From NCBI RefSeq assembly GCF_003711805.1, contig NZ_QXCP01000009.1, positions 1 to 64,000 on the forward strand: a stretch of DNA of 64,000 nucleotides. The letters are read 5' to 3'. The translations under genes were made by a program, and so were the position numbers. Origin of the DNA: Brachybacterium sp. EE-P12 (GTDB taxonomy: Bacteria > Actinomycetota > Actinomycetes > Actinomycetales > Dermabacteraceae). The notes under the pieces are model-generated. The model searched no databases. It had not been told where the DNA came from and saw nothing but the letters and a program-made list of their open reading frames with translations. Position 1 is the first letter of the stretch. Each line of letters opens with the position of its first letter. Below are positions 23,741 to 36,357 of the stretch, in pieces.

Positions 23741-24361
23741 TCAGGACTCGGCGCCGGCCTCGGCCTCGGGCGCGGACGTCTCGTCCTTGCCCCGGGCCGC
23801 TGCCTTCTCGGCGTCGGTCTTGCGCTTGCGGGCCTCGGCCATGGCCTGGGCCTTCTTCTTGTGAGGTCCGAAGACCATCACCATGTTGCGGCCGTCCTGC
23901 CGCGGGTGGGACTCGACGAAGCCGTAGTCGGCGACATCCTCCGCCATGCGCTGCAGGAGCTTCACGCCCCGCTCGGGACGGGACTGCTCACGGCCTCGGA
24001 AGCGGATGATGACCTTGACCTTGTCGCCGCCGTCGAGGAACTTCTCGACGTTGCGACGCTTGGTCTCGTAGTCATGGGTGTCGATCTTCAGGCCCATCCG
24101 GATCTCCTTCTGGACCGTGTTGGCCTGGTTCTTCCGCGCCTCACGGGCCTTCAGGTTGGCTTCGTACTTGTACTTGCCGTAATCCATGAGCCGCGCGACC
24201 GGCGGGTTCGCACCCGGTGCGACCTCGACCAGGTCGAGGTCTGCTTCCTGGGCGAGACGCAGGGCGTCCTCGACACGGACCTCACCGACCTGCTCGCCGT
24301 TGGGACCGACCAGGAGGACCTTGGGGACCCTGATCTGACCGTTGATGCGCTGTTCGCTGAT
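23741..24361 (-). CDS. infC: Translation initiation factor IF-3 (ATC start)
   Basis: 206 residues. Binds the 30S subunit and discriminates start codons. No ATG/GTG/TTG gives the complete protein. The frame extends upstream of the first ATG (24187) through a full IF-3 N-domain ([18 protein letters not shown]) back to ATC at 24361-24359, preceded by GGTGAGGAG. A rare AUC/AUU start is the classical autoregulatory feature of infC, because IF-3 represses non-canonical starts. The C-domain includes the basic [11 protein letters not shown] linker and DVADYGFVE. The C-tail is Lys/Ala/Glu-rich. Confidence 0.95.
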   Translation of the reverse strand: MSEQRINGQIRVPKVLLVGPNGEQVGEVRVEDALRLAQEADLDLVEVAPGANPPVARLMDYGKYKYEANLKAREARKNQANTVQKEIRMGLKIDTHDYETKRRNVEKFLDGGDKVKVIIRFRGREQSRPERGVKLLQRMAEDVADYGFVESHPRQDGRNMVMVFGPHKKKAQAMAEARKRKTDAEKAAARGKDETSAPEAEAGAES

Positions 24362-24400
24362 GTTGGCTCCTCACCTTGTTTTCGAGTCGGAAGACGACGA

Positions 24401-24427
24401 AGGCCCCCGCAGTCATGCGGAGGCCCC
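24401..24427 (-). promoter_or_regulatory. Hairpin in the infC leader, possible attenuator
   Basis: On the minus strand GGGGCCTCCGCA, a 4-nt loop, and TGCGGGGGCCT form an 11-12-bp stem followed by TTCGTCGTCTTCC. It lies about 40 nt before the infC start within a leader of about 215 nt. IF3-L35-L20 operons are commonly controlled by leader structures (L20 or transcription attenuation). Here the role is inferred from structure and position only. Confidence 0.5.
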
Positions 24428-24584
24428 AAGGTGCGTGCGCTGCGGCGACGAGCGAGCGCGACGGCCTGCCCGTCGGACGGTGACGCCCGACTGCGATACT
24501 GACCTGGCGGCTGGGTGCCACGAGGTGGGAAGGGACTCCACTTGAGGAACGTATGACGAGGGTTTCGACCTGTTCCAGTCGTCT

Positions 24585-24612
24585 ATCCTAGCAGCAGAAG
24601 GACGTGCGTCCA
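24585..24612 (-). promoter_or_regulatory. Promoter of infC-rpmI-rplT
   Basis: On the minus strand TGGACG (24612-24607), 16 bp, TAGGAT (24590-24585). This gives a leader of about 215 nt. The region 24430-24584 between it and the hairpin holds no credible gene. Confidence 0.55.
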
Positions 24613-24658
24613 GGTGATGTGCGTCGCGCCGTCAGGCCGCCGTCAGCGAGGAGTTCAG

Positions 24659-25549
24659 GTGCACAGCGACCGCGAGACGTCCGCCGGGGACGGCCCACCT
24701 CCGCCCCCCGAGGCGCCCGCCGCCGCTCATGAGTACGGCTACGGCGACGACGACGCCGTCCTCGCCGGACCGTACACGGCCTCCGAGCCGGTCGACGCAG
24801 CCGGCGGCCCGCCGCACCACGACGCGGCGACGCCCGGGGACCCCGCCGCGACCGAGGCCCGCTCGGTCACCGGAGTGCAGGGGGTCCGCGCCCCCCGCGC
24901 GATGCTGCGCCCGGTGCCCGAGGGCTTCCCTCCGCCTCCCCCGCAGCCCGAGGCCCCGAACCGTCGACCGCCCAGGAGTCCTGCCCCGGAGGGCGGCACC
25001 CGTCCGCGGCGCGGCCTGCTCGCGGCCGCGGTCCTCGTGCTCGCGGCGCCGCTGCTCGCCGCCGTCATCGTCGGCGGCGTGCTCGCCGTGCGCGCCCTCG
25101 GCACCGGGGGCGCGGAGGACGCCTCCCCGGCCGGGGCGAGCGACACGCCGCAGGACCCCGCGGCCGGAGGCACCGTCCGGATCGGCGAGCTGACGGTCTC
25201 CGCACGCAGCACCGAGCTCGGCGTGCGCAGCGTCGGCCCCCGCAACGACCCTCAGGAGCCCGAGGGCGAGTTCGTGATCGTCACCGTCGAGATCGCCAAC
25301 GAGGGGACCCGCCCCGAGCGGCTCTCGGAGGACACGGTCTCGCTGGTCTCCGCCGACGGCGAGAGCCATCAGCTCGACCGCGCGGCGAGCCGGGCGCACA
25401 TCGCCCGGACCGATCCCCCGGGCCTGCTCCCGGGAGAGTCCACCGAGCGCATGCACCTCGTCTACGACGTCCCCCTCGGCACCGAGGTCGAATCGCTCCG
25501 GTTCGACCTGCCCGGTGCCGGCGAGGGCGATCTCCCCCTCGGCACCTGA
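24659..25549 (+). CDS. Membrane-anchored DUF4352-like protein
   Basis: 296 residues. A long Pro/Ala/Gly-rich cytoplasmic N-region (1-about 115) leads to one transmembrane helix (LLAAAVLVLAAPLLAAVIVGG, preceded by RPRR). The extracellular C-domain has the immunoglobulin-like DUF4352 pattern (VIVTVEIANEGTRPERLSEDTVSLVSADG). The function is not known. I chose GTG 24659 because GAGGAG lies five bases upstream; an ATG at 24614 lacks a ribosome site. It is divergent from infC. Confidence 0.7.
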   Translation: MHSDRETSAGDGPPPPPEAPAAAHEYGYGDDDAVLAGPYTASEPVDAAGGPPHHDAATPGDPAATEARSVTGVQGVRAPRAMLRPVPEGFPPPPPQPEAPNRRPPRSPAPEGGTRPRRGLLAAAVLVLAAPLLAAVIVGGVLAVRALGTGGAEDASPAGASDTPQDPAAGGTVRIGELTVSARSTELGVRSVGPRNDPQEPEGEFVIVTVEIANEGTRPERLSEDTVSLVSADGESHQLDRAASRAHIARTDPPGLLPGESTERMHLVYDVPLGTEVESLRFDLPGAGEGDLPLGT

Positions 25550-25627
25550 ACCGCGCCGAGCCACCTGCCCGACCGACCAGCCCCGCCGCGCCCGCCCCTG
25601 GCACGGCACGACCACGAAGGACCACCA

Positions 25628-26008
25628 GTGACCGAGCACTCGCACGAGACCGCCCCCCATTCCCACGACGCCGCGACCGGGGCGGAGGAGCTGCGCGACA
25701 TCGCCGATGTCGCCGCGGTCGAGATCATCACCTCCGCCTGCGTGCACCTCATGAGCGCCGCGGCGGTGAAGGTGGGGCTGGCCGAGGACGAGGAGACCGG
25801 TCAGTACCAGGACCTCGCCGAGGCGCGGAAGCTCATCAACGCCCTCGCCGGCCTGGTCACTGCCGCCGCGCCGGAGATCGGGAACGAGCACGCGCGCTCG
25901 CTGCGCGACGGCCTGCGCTCGCTGCAGCTGGCCTTCGCCGAGGCGCTGCCGTTCCCCGATGCGCCCGGCGAGGCCCCGGGCGAGAAGTACACCGGCCGGG
26001 TCTCCTGA
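25628..26008 (+). CDS. DUF1844 family protein
   Basis: 126 residues, predicted cytoplasmic and helical. The N-tail is His-rich (HSHETAPHSHD). The core carries the DUF1844 pattern LMSAAAVKVGL ... DLAEARKLINALAGL. The start is GTG 25628. A DUF1844 gene near infC/rplT is a recurrent actinobacterial arrangement. No biochemical role is established. Confidence 0.8.
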   Translation: MTEHSHETAPHSHDAATGAEELRDIADVAAVEIITSACVHLMSAAAVKVGLAEDEETGQYQDLAEARKLINALAGLVTAAAPEIGNEHARSLRDGLRSLQLAFAEALPFPDAPGEAPGEKYTGRVS

Positions 26009-26021
26009 GCGGGCTCAGGAG
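26002..26021. terminator. Bidirectional hairpin overlapping both convergent stop codons
   Basis: CTCCTGAGC (26002-26010) pairs with GCTCAGGAG (26013-26021). The TGA of the DUF1844 gene (26006-26008) lies in one arm, and the TGA of the sseB-like gene (26017-26015, minus) lies in the other. The nominal two-base loop means the innermost pair must open. Confidence 0.6.
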
Positions 26022-26899
26022 CCGAGCACGAGCCGCATCGAGCTGATCCGCTCGGCGACCAGCTGCGAGCTGCCGAGCGCCTGCGTCACCTGACCGACTA
26101 CCGCGGAGACCTGCTCCGCGGTCAGCCCGGGGCGCAGTCGCAGGTGGAGGTCCACCTCGGCGCTCTCGCCCGCGCGGGCGCTCAGCCCCAGCACCTCCGC
26201 GGAGGCGGAGGTGCCGAGGCGCTCGAGCTCCTCGGCGAGCTGCGGGTCCTCATGCGGGGGGATCCACTCCCGCCCCTGGCCCAGCGCCCACAGCACCGAG
26301 CGGGGCAGCAGCACGGGCCCGCCCTCCTCGGCAGGGTTCGCCGGGTCCAGCAGCAGGGCCGTGCAGCCCTCCTGCACGGCGGCCTGCGCCGCCTGCGGGG
26401 CGACGACGGGCACGGGGCGGGCGTCGCTGCGCCAGGCTGCGAGCTGGGCGACGGAGCTGAACAGCGGCAGCACGGTCGTCCCGTCGGGCGCGGTGATCGA
26501 GACCATCGCCATGTCGGCGCCGTTGTCGCCGGTCAGTCCGTGCGCCGTCGTGCCCGTCTCGGTGGCGACCGCCATGATCGGCACGAGCACCCGCGAGTCC
26601 GCGAGCGCCGCGACGAGCGCCCGCCGATGCGGATCCTCCCCCGCGCGGTGCGCCCGCAGCGCCGCGGCCAGCGCGGCGGGTGTCCCGCCGTCGTCGTCCG
26701 GGAAGGGGCTGACGGTGTAGTCCCGCCCCGCCCAGGACACCCCGGCCGTGTCGGTCAGCGGCGACTTCTCGCGGAAGTGCGCAGGCAGCGTCCGACGCGC
26801 CTGCTCGGCGCGCGCACCGGGCCCGGCCGGGCCCGGTGCGCCGCCGTCGCCCGGCGGCGTGTCAGGTGCATCGGGGACGTCGTCGTGGCGGGAGCTCAT
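26015..26899 (-). CDS. SseB-family protein
   Basis: 294 residues, soluble. It resembles the SseB N-terminal domain family: [17 protein letters not shown] (about 80-96), [24 protein letters not shown], and a C-terminal domain typical of SseB_C. The N-tail is Pro/Gly/Ala-rich. The ATG overlaps the priA stop by 4 bp, so it is the terminal gene of the histidine cluster; such a neighbour is common in actinobacteria. The name derives from an E. coli protein of unclear function, and no enzymatic role should be assumed. Confidence 0.8.
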   Translation of the reverse strand: MSSRHDDVPDAPDTPPGDGGAPGPAGPGARAEQARRTLPAHFREKSPLTDTAGVSWAGRDYTVSPFPDDDGGTPAALAAALRAHRAGEDPHRRALVAALADSRVLVPIMAVATETGTTAHGLTGDNGADMAMVSITAPDGTTVLPLFSSVAQLAAWRSDARPVPVVAPQAAQAAVQEGCTALLLDPANPAEEGGPVLLPRSVLWALGQGREWIPPHEDPQLAEELERLGTSASAEVLGLSARAGESAEVDLHLRLRPGLTAEQVSAVVGQVTQALGSSQLVAERISSMRLVLGS

Positions 26900-27630
26900 G
26901 GGCGGCCCGCGACGTCGAGCGCCTCGCCCATCGTGAAGGCCTGCGCGTACAGGGCCTTGCCGACGATCGCGCCCTCGACCCCGGCGGGGACGAGCTCGCG
27001 CAGCGCGCGGAGGTCGTCGAGGGAGGAGATGCCGCCGGAGGCGACGACCTTCGCGTCGGTGCGCTCGCACACCTGCGCGAGCAGGTCGACGTTCGGCCCG
27101 CGCAGGGTTCCGTCCTTGGTCACGTCGGTGACGACGTAGCGCTGGCAGCCTGCCGCGTCGAGCCGCTCGAGGGTCTCCCACAGGTCCCCGCCCTCGCGGG
27201 TCCAGCCGCGGGCGGCGAGGGTGGTTCCGCGCACGTCGAGGCCGACGGCGATGCGGTCGCCGTGCTCGGCGATGACATCGGCCGTCCACTCGGGGTGCTC
27301 GAGCGCGGCGGTGCCGAGGTTCACGCGGCGGCAGCCGGTGGCCAGCGCCGCGGTGAGCGACTCGTCGTCGCGGATCCCGCCGGAGAGCTCGACGTTCATG
27401 TCCACGGCGGCGACGACCTCGGCGAGGAGCGAGGCATTGGAGCCGCGGCCGAAGGCGGCGTCGAGGTCGACCAGGTGCAGCCAGCTCGCGCCGCCCTCCT
27501 GGAAGGTCAGCGCGGCGTCCAGCGGGGCGCCGTAGCCGGTCTCGGTGCCGGCCTCGCCCTGGACGAGTCGGACGGCCTGGCCGGACTGCACGTCGACGGC
27601 GGGCAGCAGCTCGAGCACGGGAGCGGTCAT
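26896..27630 (-). CDS. priA: PriA, bifunctional HisA/TrpF isomerase
   Basis: (beta-alpha)8-barrel isomerase of 244 residues. In actinobacteria this family isomerises both ProFAR (histidine pathway) and phosphoribosylanthranilate (tryptophan pathway). D13 (LLPAVDVQ) and the aspartate of VTDVTKDGT are the catalytic acid/base pair. Phosphate-binding loops ELSGGIRDD and ASGGISSL are present. TrpF activity is inferred from taxon and from similarity to PriA; whether a separate trpF exists cannot be seen here. Confidence 0.93.
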   Translation of the reverse strand: MTAPVLELLPAVDVQSGQAVRLVQGEAGTETGYGAPLDAALTFQEGGASWLHLVDLDAAFGRGSNASLLAEVVAAVDMNVELSGGIRDDESLTAALATGCRRVNLGTAALEHPEWTADVIAEHGDRIAVGLDVRGTTLAARGWTREGGDLWETLERLDAAGCQRYVVTDVTKDGTLRGPNVDLLAQVCERTDAKVVASGGISSLDDLRALRELVPAGVEGAIVGKALYAQAFTMGEALDVAGRP

Positions 27631-27706
27631 GGGTGGGGTCTCCTGGGACGGTGGGGGGGCGATGCCCGGTCGGGCACGCGGTGGGACGGGGACGGCGGGC
27701 CGGGGA

Positions 27707-27865
27707 TCAGCCGGTGCGGATGCGCCAGAACGAGATGCCCAGGCACACCAGACCGAGGACGAGCAGTCCGAGGACCGCCCACCAGGGCTTCTTCGAGCGG
27801 TAGAACGACCAGGCCCCGCCGAGGATCATGCCCCCGGCGAAGAGCATCACGAAGGCGAGGATCAT
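27707..27865 (-). CDS. 52-residue two-helix membrane protein in the his operon
   Basis: A short protein with two hydrophobic segments (about 1-18 and 28-47) separated by a basic loop SKKPWW, ending ISFWRIRTG. The ATG overlaps the hisH stop by 4 bp (ATGA), which strongly supports translation. It is unrecognised. Its place between hisH and priA suggests it is co-transcribed with histidine genes without showing a functional link. Confidence 0.75.
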   Translation of the reverse strand: MILAFVMLFAGGMILGGAWSFYRSKKPWWAVLGLLVLGLVCLGISFWRIRTG

Positions 27866-28584
27866 GCGGGGGCCCCCGCACCGCGGCGGGGCAGGCCGCC
27901 CAGCCAGTTCGCCAGCAGGCGGGCGCCGGCCGCACCGGACTTCTCGGGATGGAACTGGGTGGCGCTCAGCGCCCCGTTCTCGACGGCGGCGACGAAGCGG
28001 TCCTGCCCGTGCACGGCCCAGGTCACCTGCGGCGCCTTGAGCGGACCGGTGTCCTCCAGCTCCCAGCTGCGCGCGGCATAGGAGTGGACGAAGTAGAAGC
28101 GCTCGTCGCCGATGCCGGCGAAGAGCGTGCTGTCCGGTGCGGCCTCGACCGTGTTCCAGCCCATGTGGGGGACGACCTCGGCCTGCAGGCGGGTGACCTC
28201 GCCGGGCCACTGGCCGAGACCGCGGGTGCGCTCGCCGTGCTCGGTGCCGGCCTCGAACATGGCCTGCAGGCCCACGCAGATCCCGAGGACGGGCAGACCG
28301 CCGGCGAGGCGGCGCTCGATGATGCGGTCCCCGCCGACGGCGAGGATCTGCGCGATGGTCGCGGAGTACGCGCCGACGCCGGGGACGACGAGCCCGTCGG
28401 CGGCGAGGGCGCGCTCTCGGTCCGCGGTGAGCTCGACCTCGGCGCCCGCGGCCTCGAGCGCGCGCACCACGGAGCGGACGTTGCCGGAGCCGTGGTCGAG
28501 GACGACCACCCGGGGCGCGGGGCGCACCGGGGCGTCGGCGTCCTGCGCGGTCGCGGCGGAGGGATCGGGGCGGACCTCGCTCAC
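27862..28584 (-). CDS. hisH: Imidazole glycerol phosphate synthase glutaminase subunit
   Basis: Class I glutamine amidotransferase that feeds ammonia to HisF (240 residues). The nucleophile is C103 in GICVGLQ. The His-Glu pair is H212 and E214 in QFHPEKS. A 25-residue Ala/Pro-rich N-tail precedes the domain. GTG 28584 overlaps the preceding stop (GTGA) and is preferred over an upstream ATG. hisF is not in the window. Confidence 0.95.
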   Translation of the reverse strand: MSEVRPDPSAATAQDADAPVRPAPRVVVLDHGSGNVRSVVRALEAAGAEVELTADRERALAADGLVVPGVGAYSATIAQILAVGGDRIIERRLAGGLPVLGICVGLQAMFEAGTEHGERTRGLGQWPGEVTRLQAEVVPHMGWNTVEAAPDSTLFAGIGDERFYFVHSYAARSWELEDTGPLKAPQVTWAVHGQDRFVAAVENGALSATQFHPEKSGAAGARLLANWLGGLPRRGAGAPA

Positions 28585-29186
28585 GGCCGCTTCTTCCCGC
28601 CGGAGGCGATCCATTCGAGGGCCTCGGCGCGGGTGAGCGCGGCGGGGTCCAGCCCCTCGCCCAGCTCCTCGATCGAGGTCGCGCCGAGCAGCAGCTCCTC
28701 GACGAGGTCGTCGACCGCGCCGAGCACGATCGCGGGCGAGATGTCCTCGCCGCGCTCGCCGTTCTTGTAGCGCGTCGCGGTCATGCGGTCCCCGCGGCGC
28801 CAGAAGAGCACGATCCCGTTGCGCTGCAGGGCGGTGGAGGTGATCGCGGCGAGGTCGTGCGCGGCGGTCTCGGTCAGGGCGCCGACGGCGACGGCGCCGG
28901 TGCCGGTGTCGAAGGCGGCGGTGCCGGCGGGGATGTCGATCCCGTCGGTGCGGGCCTCGCGGCCCAGCCGGATCACGCCGGCGAGCGCCTTCGCGGTCGC
29001 GACCGAGGTGGCGACCACGGCGATGGTGGGGACGTCGTCCTCCTCCGGCGCGGCGGAGGCGTCGGACAGGACGTCCTCGACGGTCAGCGGCTCGTCGTCG
29101 AGGGAGAGTCCCTCGGTGAGACGGGCGAACTCGGCGTCGATGTCCTCGGGCTCGGGTCCGGGGCCGGTGCTGTCCTCGGTGCTCAC
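28581..29186 (-). CDS. Unknown protein encoded between hisB and hisH
   Basis: 201 residues with no confidently recognised domain. The acidic N-region (1-about 52) is followed by an alpha/beta-looking core ([23 protein letters not shown]) and a segment with [19 protein letters not shown], then an acidic helical C-part ending [10 protein letters not shown]. No signal peptide or membrane helix. It overlaps both hisB and hisH by 4 bp with GTG starts, so it is an integral operon member. It could be a regulator or scaffold of histidine enzymes; this is speculation. Confidence 0.75.
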   Translation of the reverse strand: MSTEDSTGPGPEPEDIDAEFARLTEGLSLDDEPLTVEDVLSDASAAPEEDDVPTIAVVATSVATAKALAGVIRLGREARTDGIDIPAGTAAFDTGTGAVAVGALTETAAHDLAAITSTALQRNGIVLFWRRGDRMTATRYKNGERGEDISPAIVLGAVDDLVEELLLGATSIEELGEGLDPAALTRAEALEWIASGGKKRP

Positions 29187-29800
29187 AGTGCTCCCTTGGT
29201 GGACGGGACGCCGATGACCCGCTCGTCCGGGGCGCAGGCCACGCGCAGCGCCCGGGCGAGGGCCTTGAACTGGGCCTCGACGATGTGGTGGGGGTCGCGC
29301 CCCTCGATCACGCGGATGTGCAGGCAGATCGCGGCGTGGTGGGCGAGGGACTCGAAGACGTGGCGGGTGAGGGACCCCGTGAAGTGCCCGCCGATGAGGT
29401 GCAGGGCCTGAGCCTCGCTCTCGCCGGAGTGGACGCAGTAGGGGCGGCCGGAGAGGTCCACGACGGCCTGGGCGAGCGCCTCGTCCAGCGGCACGAGCGC
29501 ATCGCCGAAGCGGGTGATGCCGTGCTTGTCGCCGAGCGCCTCGCGCAGCGCCTGGCCGAGCACGATCGCGGTGTCCTCGACGGTGTGGTGCGCGTCGATA
29601 TGAGTATCGCCTGTCGCCGACACCTTCAGGTCGAAGCGGGCGTGGGTGCCCAGCGCCGTGAGCATGTGGTCGTAGAAGGGCACCGTGGTGGAGACGTCCA
29701 CCTGGCCGGTGCCGTCGATGTCGAGGCTGACCTCGACGGAGGACTCGCGGGTGGTGCGGGAGAGGGTCGCGGTGCGTGACGGGCGGGCGGTCTCGGTCAT
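29183..29800 (-). CDS. hisB: Imidazoleglycerol-phosphate dehydratase
   Basis: 205-residue monofunctional dehydratase without a phosphatase domain. Metal-binding His clusters are [10 protein letters not shown] and [18 protein letters not shown], with the conserved [12 protein letters not shown] near residues 42-53. The ATG overlaps the hisC stop by 4 bp. Confidence 0.97.
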   Translation of the reverse strand: MTETARPSRTATLSRTTRESSVEVSLDIDGTGQVDVSTTVPFYDHMLTALGTHARFDLKVSATGDTHIDAHHTVEDTAIVLGQALREALGDKHGITRFGDALVPLDEALAQAVVDLSGRPYCVHSGESEAQALHLIGGHFTGSLTRHVFESLAHHAAICLHIRVIEGRDPHHIVEAQFKALARALRVACAPDERVIGVPSTKGAL

Positions 29801-30939
29801 CGGGGGTCGGCCTCCTCGAGGGCGGTGCGGAATGCGGAGTTGTCCTCGGGGGTGCCCACGCTGACACGGAGCCAGCCGGCCGGGCCCACCGCACGGATCA
29901 GCACGTCACGATCCAGGAGGGCCCGGAACACGTCGTCGCGGCCTCTGAAGGTGCGGAAGAGGACGAAGTTGGCGTCGGACGGGGCGACCTCGTGGCCGCG
30001 CCCGGCGAGATGGGCGGCGAGCGCGTCCCGCTCGGCGCGCAGCAGCTCGACCTTGCCCAGCAGCTCGTCGCGGTGGGCCAGGGCGGTGCGGGCCACCGCC
30101 TGGGTCACGGCCGAGAGGTGGTAGGGCAGGCGCACCACGCGCACGGTGTCGACGATCGCCGGATCGGCGACGAGATAGCCGAGGCGGGCGCCGGCGAGCG
30201 CGAAGGCCTTGGACATGGTGCGGGCGACGACGAGGTTCGAATGCTCGGGCAGGAGCGTCAGGGCGCTGGGCACCCCGTCGCGGCGGAACTCGCCGTAGGC
30301 CTCGTCGATCACGAGCAGCCCGCGCACGGGCTCGAGCGCACGGGCCGCGGCACGGGCGACCTCGAGGTCGAGCGCGGTGCCGGTGGGGTTGTTCGGGGAG
30401 GTGAGGATCACGATGCTCGGGCGGTGCTCGGAGATCGCGGCGGTGACGGTCTGAGCGGTGAGCGCGAAGTCGGGGGCCGGGCCGCGCTCGGCGGTGACCC
30501 AGCCGGTGTAGGTGTCGCGCGCGTACTCGGGGTACATCGAGTAGTGCGGGGTGAAGCCCAGCGCCGTGCGGCCCGGCCCGCCGTAGGCGAGCAGCAGCTG
30601 GTGCATGACCTCGTTCGAGCCGTTCGCGGCCCAGACCGCCTCGGCCGGCGGGGCGGGCACGCCCGACTCCGCGGCGAGATACTCCCCCAGCTCGCGACGC
30701 AGGTCCAGCGCTTCCCGGTCCGGATAGCGGTTCAGGCCGACGGCCGCCTCCGCGGCGGCGGCGCCGATCGCGGCGGCGAGCTCGGCGGAGGGCCCGTAGG
30801 GGTTCTCGTTGACGTTCAGCGCATGGGCGACGGGCAGCTGCGGCGCGCCGTAGGGGGCGGCGCCGGCGATGCCGTCACGGGGAGCGGGCAGGACCGAGGG
30901 CTCACGCGTCGGGGCGGACGAGGGGGACATGCCGCTCAT
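29797..30939 (-). CDS. hisC: Histidinol-phosphate aminotransferase
   Basis: PLP class I/II aminotransferase (380 residues from ATG 30939; another ATG three codons in is equally possible). [10 protein letters not shown] is the family start motif. The PLP lysine is about K244 in [17 protein letters not shown], and [11 protein letters not shown] is the cofactor-site block. No clear ribosome site precedes the start. It opens the hisC-hisB-x-hisH run, while hisD lies further upstream behind a divergent gene. Confidence 0.95.
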   Translation of the reverse strand: MSGMSPSSAPTREPSVLPAPRDGIAGAAPYGAPQLPVAHALNVNENPYGPSAELAAAIGAAAAEAAVGLNRYPDREALDLRRELGEYLAAESGVPAPPAEAVWAANGSNEVMHQLLLAYGGPGRTALGFTPHYSMYPEYARDTYTGWVTAERGPAPDFALTAQTVTAAISEHRPSIVILTSPNNPTGTALDLEVARAAARALEPVRGLLVIDEAYGEFRRDGVPSALTLLPEHSNLVVARTMSKAFALAGARLGYLVADPAIVDTVRVVRLPYHLSAVTQAVARTALAHRDELLGKVELLRAERDALAAHLAGRGHEVAPSDANFVLFRTFRGRDDVFRALLDRDVLIRAVGPAGWLRVSVGTPEDNSAFRTALEEADPR

Positions 30940-31044
30940 GGTAGTTGGCGGCACCGCGGGCGGCGCTCCCGGTCCGCCGTACGGCACGGCACCGGGTGAC
31001 GGGTTCCTCCCCCGCGGCGCAGGTGCCTCCCGGCCTCGCGCCAG

Positions 31045-31056
31045 TACGCTGGCGGG
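31045..31056 (+). promoter_or_regulatory. -10 box for a leaderless DUF3054 mRNA
   Basis: TACGCT (31045-31050) followed by six bases and ATG 31057. There is no ribosome site in the six-base gap. Confidence 0.5.
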
Positions 31057-31437
31057 ATGTTCCGCTCCCTGGGTGCCCTCGTCGGCGACCTGCTGGTCGT
31101 CATCCTCTTCGTCGCGATCGGCTTCGTGCAGCACGGCACAGCTCTGACCACCGAGAACATTTTCCTCGTCGGCTGGCCCTTCGCCGTCGGCACCCTGCTG
31201 GGGCATCTCGCGATCCGCGCCTGGCGCGCCCCCTTCCGGATCTGGCCCCATGGGATCTTCGTGTGGGCGATCACGCTGGCCACCGGGATGGCCGTGCGCA
31301 CCCTGTTCGGGGCGGGCACCGAGGTCTCCTTCGTGGTCGTCACCGCGATCGTGACCGCGCTGGGGATGCTGGGCTGGCGCGCCGTGGCGCTGTGGCTCAC
31401 CCGCGCCGAGCGTCGGAGAGCTCCCGCCGGGGCGTGA
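31057..31437 (+). CDS. DUF3054 membrane protein
   Basis: 126 residues with about four transmembrane helices (near 8-26, 36-55, 65-83, 88-112) and the DUF3054 pattern of a short loop with GWPFAVGTLLGHL and RTLFGAGTEVSFVVV. The C-tail is basic. Function unknown. It is transcribed against its neighbours and splits hisD from hisC. Confidence 0.8.
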   Translation: MFRSLGALVGDLLVVILFVAIGFVQHGTALTTENIFLVGWPFAVGTLLGHLAIRAWRAPFRIWPHGIFVWAITLATGMAVRTLFGAGTEVSFVVVTAIVTALGMLGWRAVALWLTRAERRRAPAGA

Positions 31438-31512
31438 GCCGCTCAGGGGCCCGGGCGCGTCCGCACGGCCCCGAACCCGCCCGAGGCCCCGACCACATCC
31501 GCTCCCACCAGC

Positions 31513-31551
31513 AGGACCGGCCCGGCTGGGGCTGCGGAGCCGGTCGGTCCT
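31513..31551. terminator. Shared terminator between DUF3054 gene and hisD
   Basis: AGGACCGGCCCGGCT (31513-31527) pairs with AGCCGGTCGGTCCT (31538-31551) with one mismatch and a bulge. It lies between convergent stop codons (31437 and 31570) and should act in both directions. Confidence 0.65.
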
Positions 31552-31569
31552 CAGCCGCTCCCCGGCGGC

Positions 31570-32907
31570 TCAGCCCTCGAAGCGCACGTCGATCGCCGTG
31601 CCGTGGGCGGGCAGGCCCTCGGCGCGGGCGAGGGTGGTCGCGGCCTCGCGCGCCCCGGCGAGCGCGTCGCGGTCGTAGTGGACGACGTGGATGCCGCGCA
31701 GGAAGGTCTGCACGCCGAGTCCTCCGGTGAAGCGGGAGGTCCCGCCGGTGGGCAGGACGTGGTTGGAGCCGGCGGCGTAGTCGCCGAGGCTCACGGGGCT
31801 GTGCGGGCCCACGAAGACGGCACCGGCGTTCGTCACGCGCGCGGCGAGCTCCTCGGCGGAGGCGGTCTGGACCTCGAGGTGCTCGGCGCCGTAGGCGTCG
31901 ACGGTCGCCAGGCCCTGCTCGAGGTCGTCCACGAGCACGGCGCCGCTCTGCGCGCCGCGCAGCGCCTGGCCGATCCGCTCGTGGTGGAGGGTGCGGGGGA
32001 CCTGCGTCGCGAGCTCGGCCTCGACCTCCTCCACGAGCGCGGCGGAGGGGGTGACCAGCACGCTCGCGGCCAACGGGTCGTGCTCGGCCTGCGAGATGAG
32101 GTCCGCGGCGACGTAGGCCGGGTCGGCGGTGTCGTCGGCGAGGATCGCGATCTCGGTCGGGCCGGCCTCCGCGTCGATGCCGACCCGGCCGCGGACCAGG
32201 CGCTTGGCGGCGGCGACGTAGACGTTGCCGGGGCCGGTGATGAGGTCCACGCCCTCGAGCCCGGTCCCGTCGCCGAGGTCGCTCGCGCCGTGGGCGAGCA
32301 GGGCGATCGCCTGGGCGCCGCCCGCGGCGAGCACCTCGGTGACGCCGAGCAGCGCGCAGGCGGCGAGGATGGTGGGGTGCGGGAGGCCGCCGAACTCCTT
32401 CTGCGGCGGAGAGGCCAGCACGATCTGCTCGACCCCGGCGACCTGGGCGGGCACCACGTTCATCACGACGGAGCTGGGCAGCACGGCACGGCCACCCGGC
32501 ACGTACAGCCCCACCCTGCGCACCGGGACCCAGCGCTGGGTGACGGTACCGCCGGGCACGACCTCGACGCGCTCGGCGGGGCGGACCTGGGCGCCGTCGA
32601 CGGCCCGCACACGGGCGATCGACTCCTCGAGCGCGGCACGGATCGCCGGGTCCAGCTCCTCGAGCGCCCGCTCGAGCGCCTCGGCCGGCACCCGCAGGTG
32701 CGCGGGGCGGATCCCGTCGAAACGCTCGGAGGCCTCGAGCACGGCGTCCGCGCCGCGGGCGGCGACGTCCTCGACCACGGGGCGCACGGCCTCGGCGGCC
32801 GCGGCGACGTCCAGCTCCGCCCGGGGCAGGGCGGCGGCGAGCTCGGCGGCACCGAGGCGGCGGGAGCGCAGATCGGTGACGGTCAGGAAGGCGTCGGTGT
32901 CGGGCAT
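31570..32907 (-). CDS. hisD: Histidinol dehydrogenase
   Basis: Zinc enzyme performing the last two oxidations to histidine (445 residues). Recognisable blocks are [55 protein letters not shown] (zinc ligands) and the C-terminal [12 protein letters not shown]. The ATG lies exactly six bases after TAGACT (32919-32914), so the message is probably leaderless. It is separated from hisC by the DUF3054 gene and a terminator and is therefore transcribed alone. Confidence 0.97.
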   Translation of the reverse strand: MPDTDAFLTVTDLRSRRLGAAELAAALPRAELDVAAAAEAVRPVVEDVAARGADAVLEASERFDGIRPAHLRVPAEALERALEELDPAIRAALEESIARVRAVDGAQVRPAERVEVVPGGTVTQRWVPVRRVGLYVPGGRAVLPSSVVMNVVPAQVAGVEQIVLASPPQKEFGGLPHPTILAACALLGVTEVLAAGGAQAIALLAHGASDLGDGTGLEGVDLITGPGNVYVAAAKRLVRGRVGIDAEAGPTEIAILADDTADPAYVAADLISQAEHDPLAASVLVTPSAALVEEVEAELATQVPRTLHHERIGQALRGAQSGAVLVDDLEQGLATVDAYGAEHLEVQTASAEELAARVTNAGAVFVGPHSPVSLGDYAAGSNHVLPTGGTSRFTGGLGVQTFLRGIHVVHYDRDALAGAREAATTLARAEGLPAHGTAIDVRFEG

Positions 32908-32919
32908 GGGGCCAGTCTA
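32908..32919 (-). promoter_or_regulatory. -10 box for leaderless hisD
   Basis: On the minus strand TAGACT (32919-32914), six bases, ATG at 32907. Confidence 0.5.
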
Positions 32920-32997
32920 GGAGCGCCAGACCGGAGCGGCCCGGGGTGCCCACGGCGGCACGGGACGAGGGTCCGCGGCCCGGTGGCGACCCGTGGG

Positions 32998-33009
32998 TAA
33001 GGTGCACGG
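32998..33009 (+). promoter_or_regulatory. -10 box for leaderless ZIP transporter gene
   Basis: TAAGGT (32998-33003), six bases, GTG at 33010. It is divergent from the hisD promoter 80 bp away. Confidence 0.5.
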
Positions 33010-36217
<3,208 letters not shown>

Positions 36218-36235
36218 CCGCGCCGTCGCGCTGAG

Positions 36236-36279
36236 ACGCCTCGGGGCAGGCCACCGTGTGGTGGCCTGCCCCGAGGCGT
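36236..36279 (+). terminator. Terminator after icd
   Basis: A perfect 20-bp stem (36236-36255 with 36260-36279) closed by a GTGT loop, 19 bp past the icd stop. It is among the strongest simple hairpins in the window. Confidence 0.85.
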
Positions 36280-36357
36280 CGTGGCCCGCCCCGTCCCGAT
36301 CGGTCCGGCCCCTCCGTCCCTCCCGTCCCTGTCACCTCGCCCGCTGAAGGATCCCCG

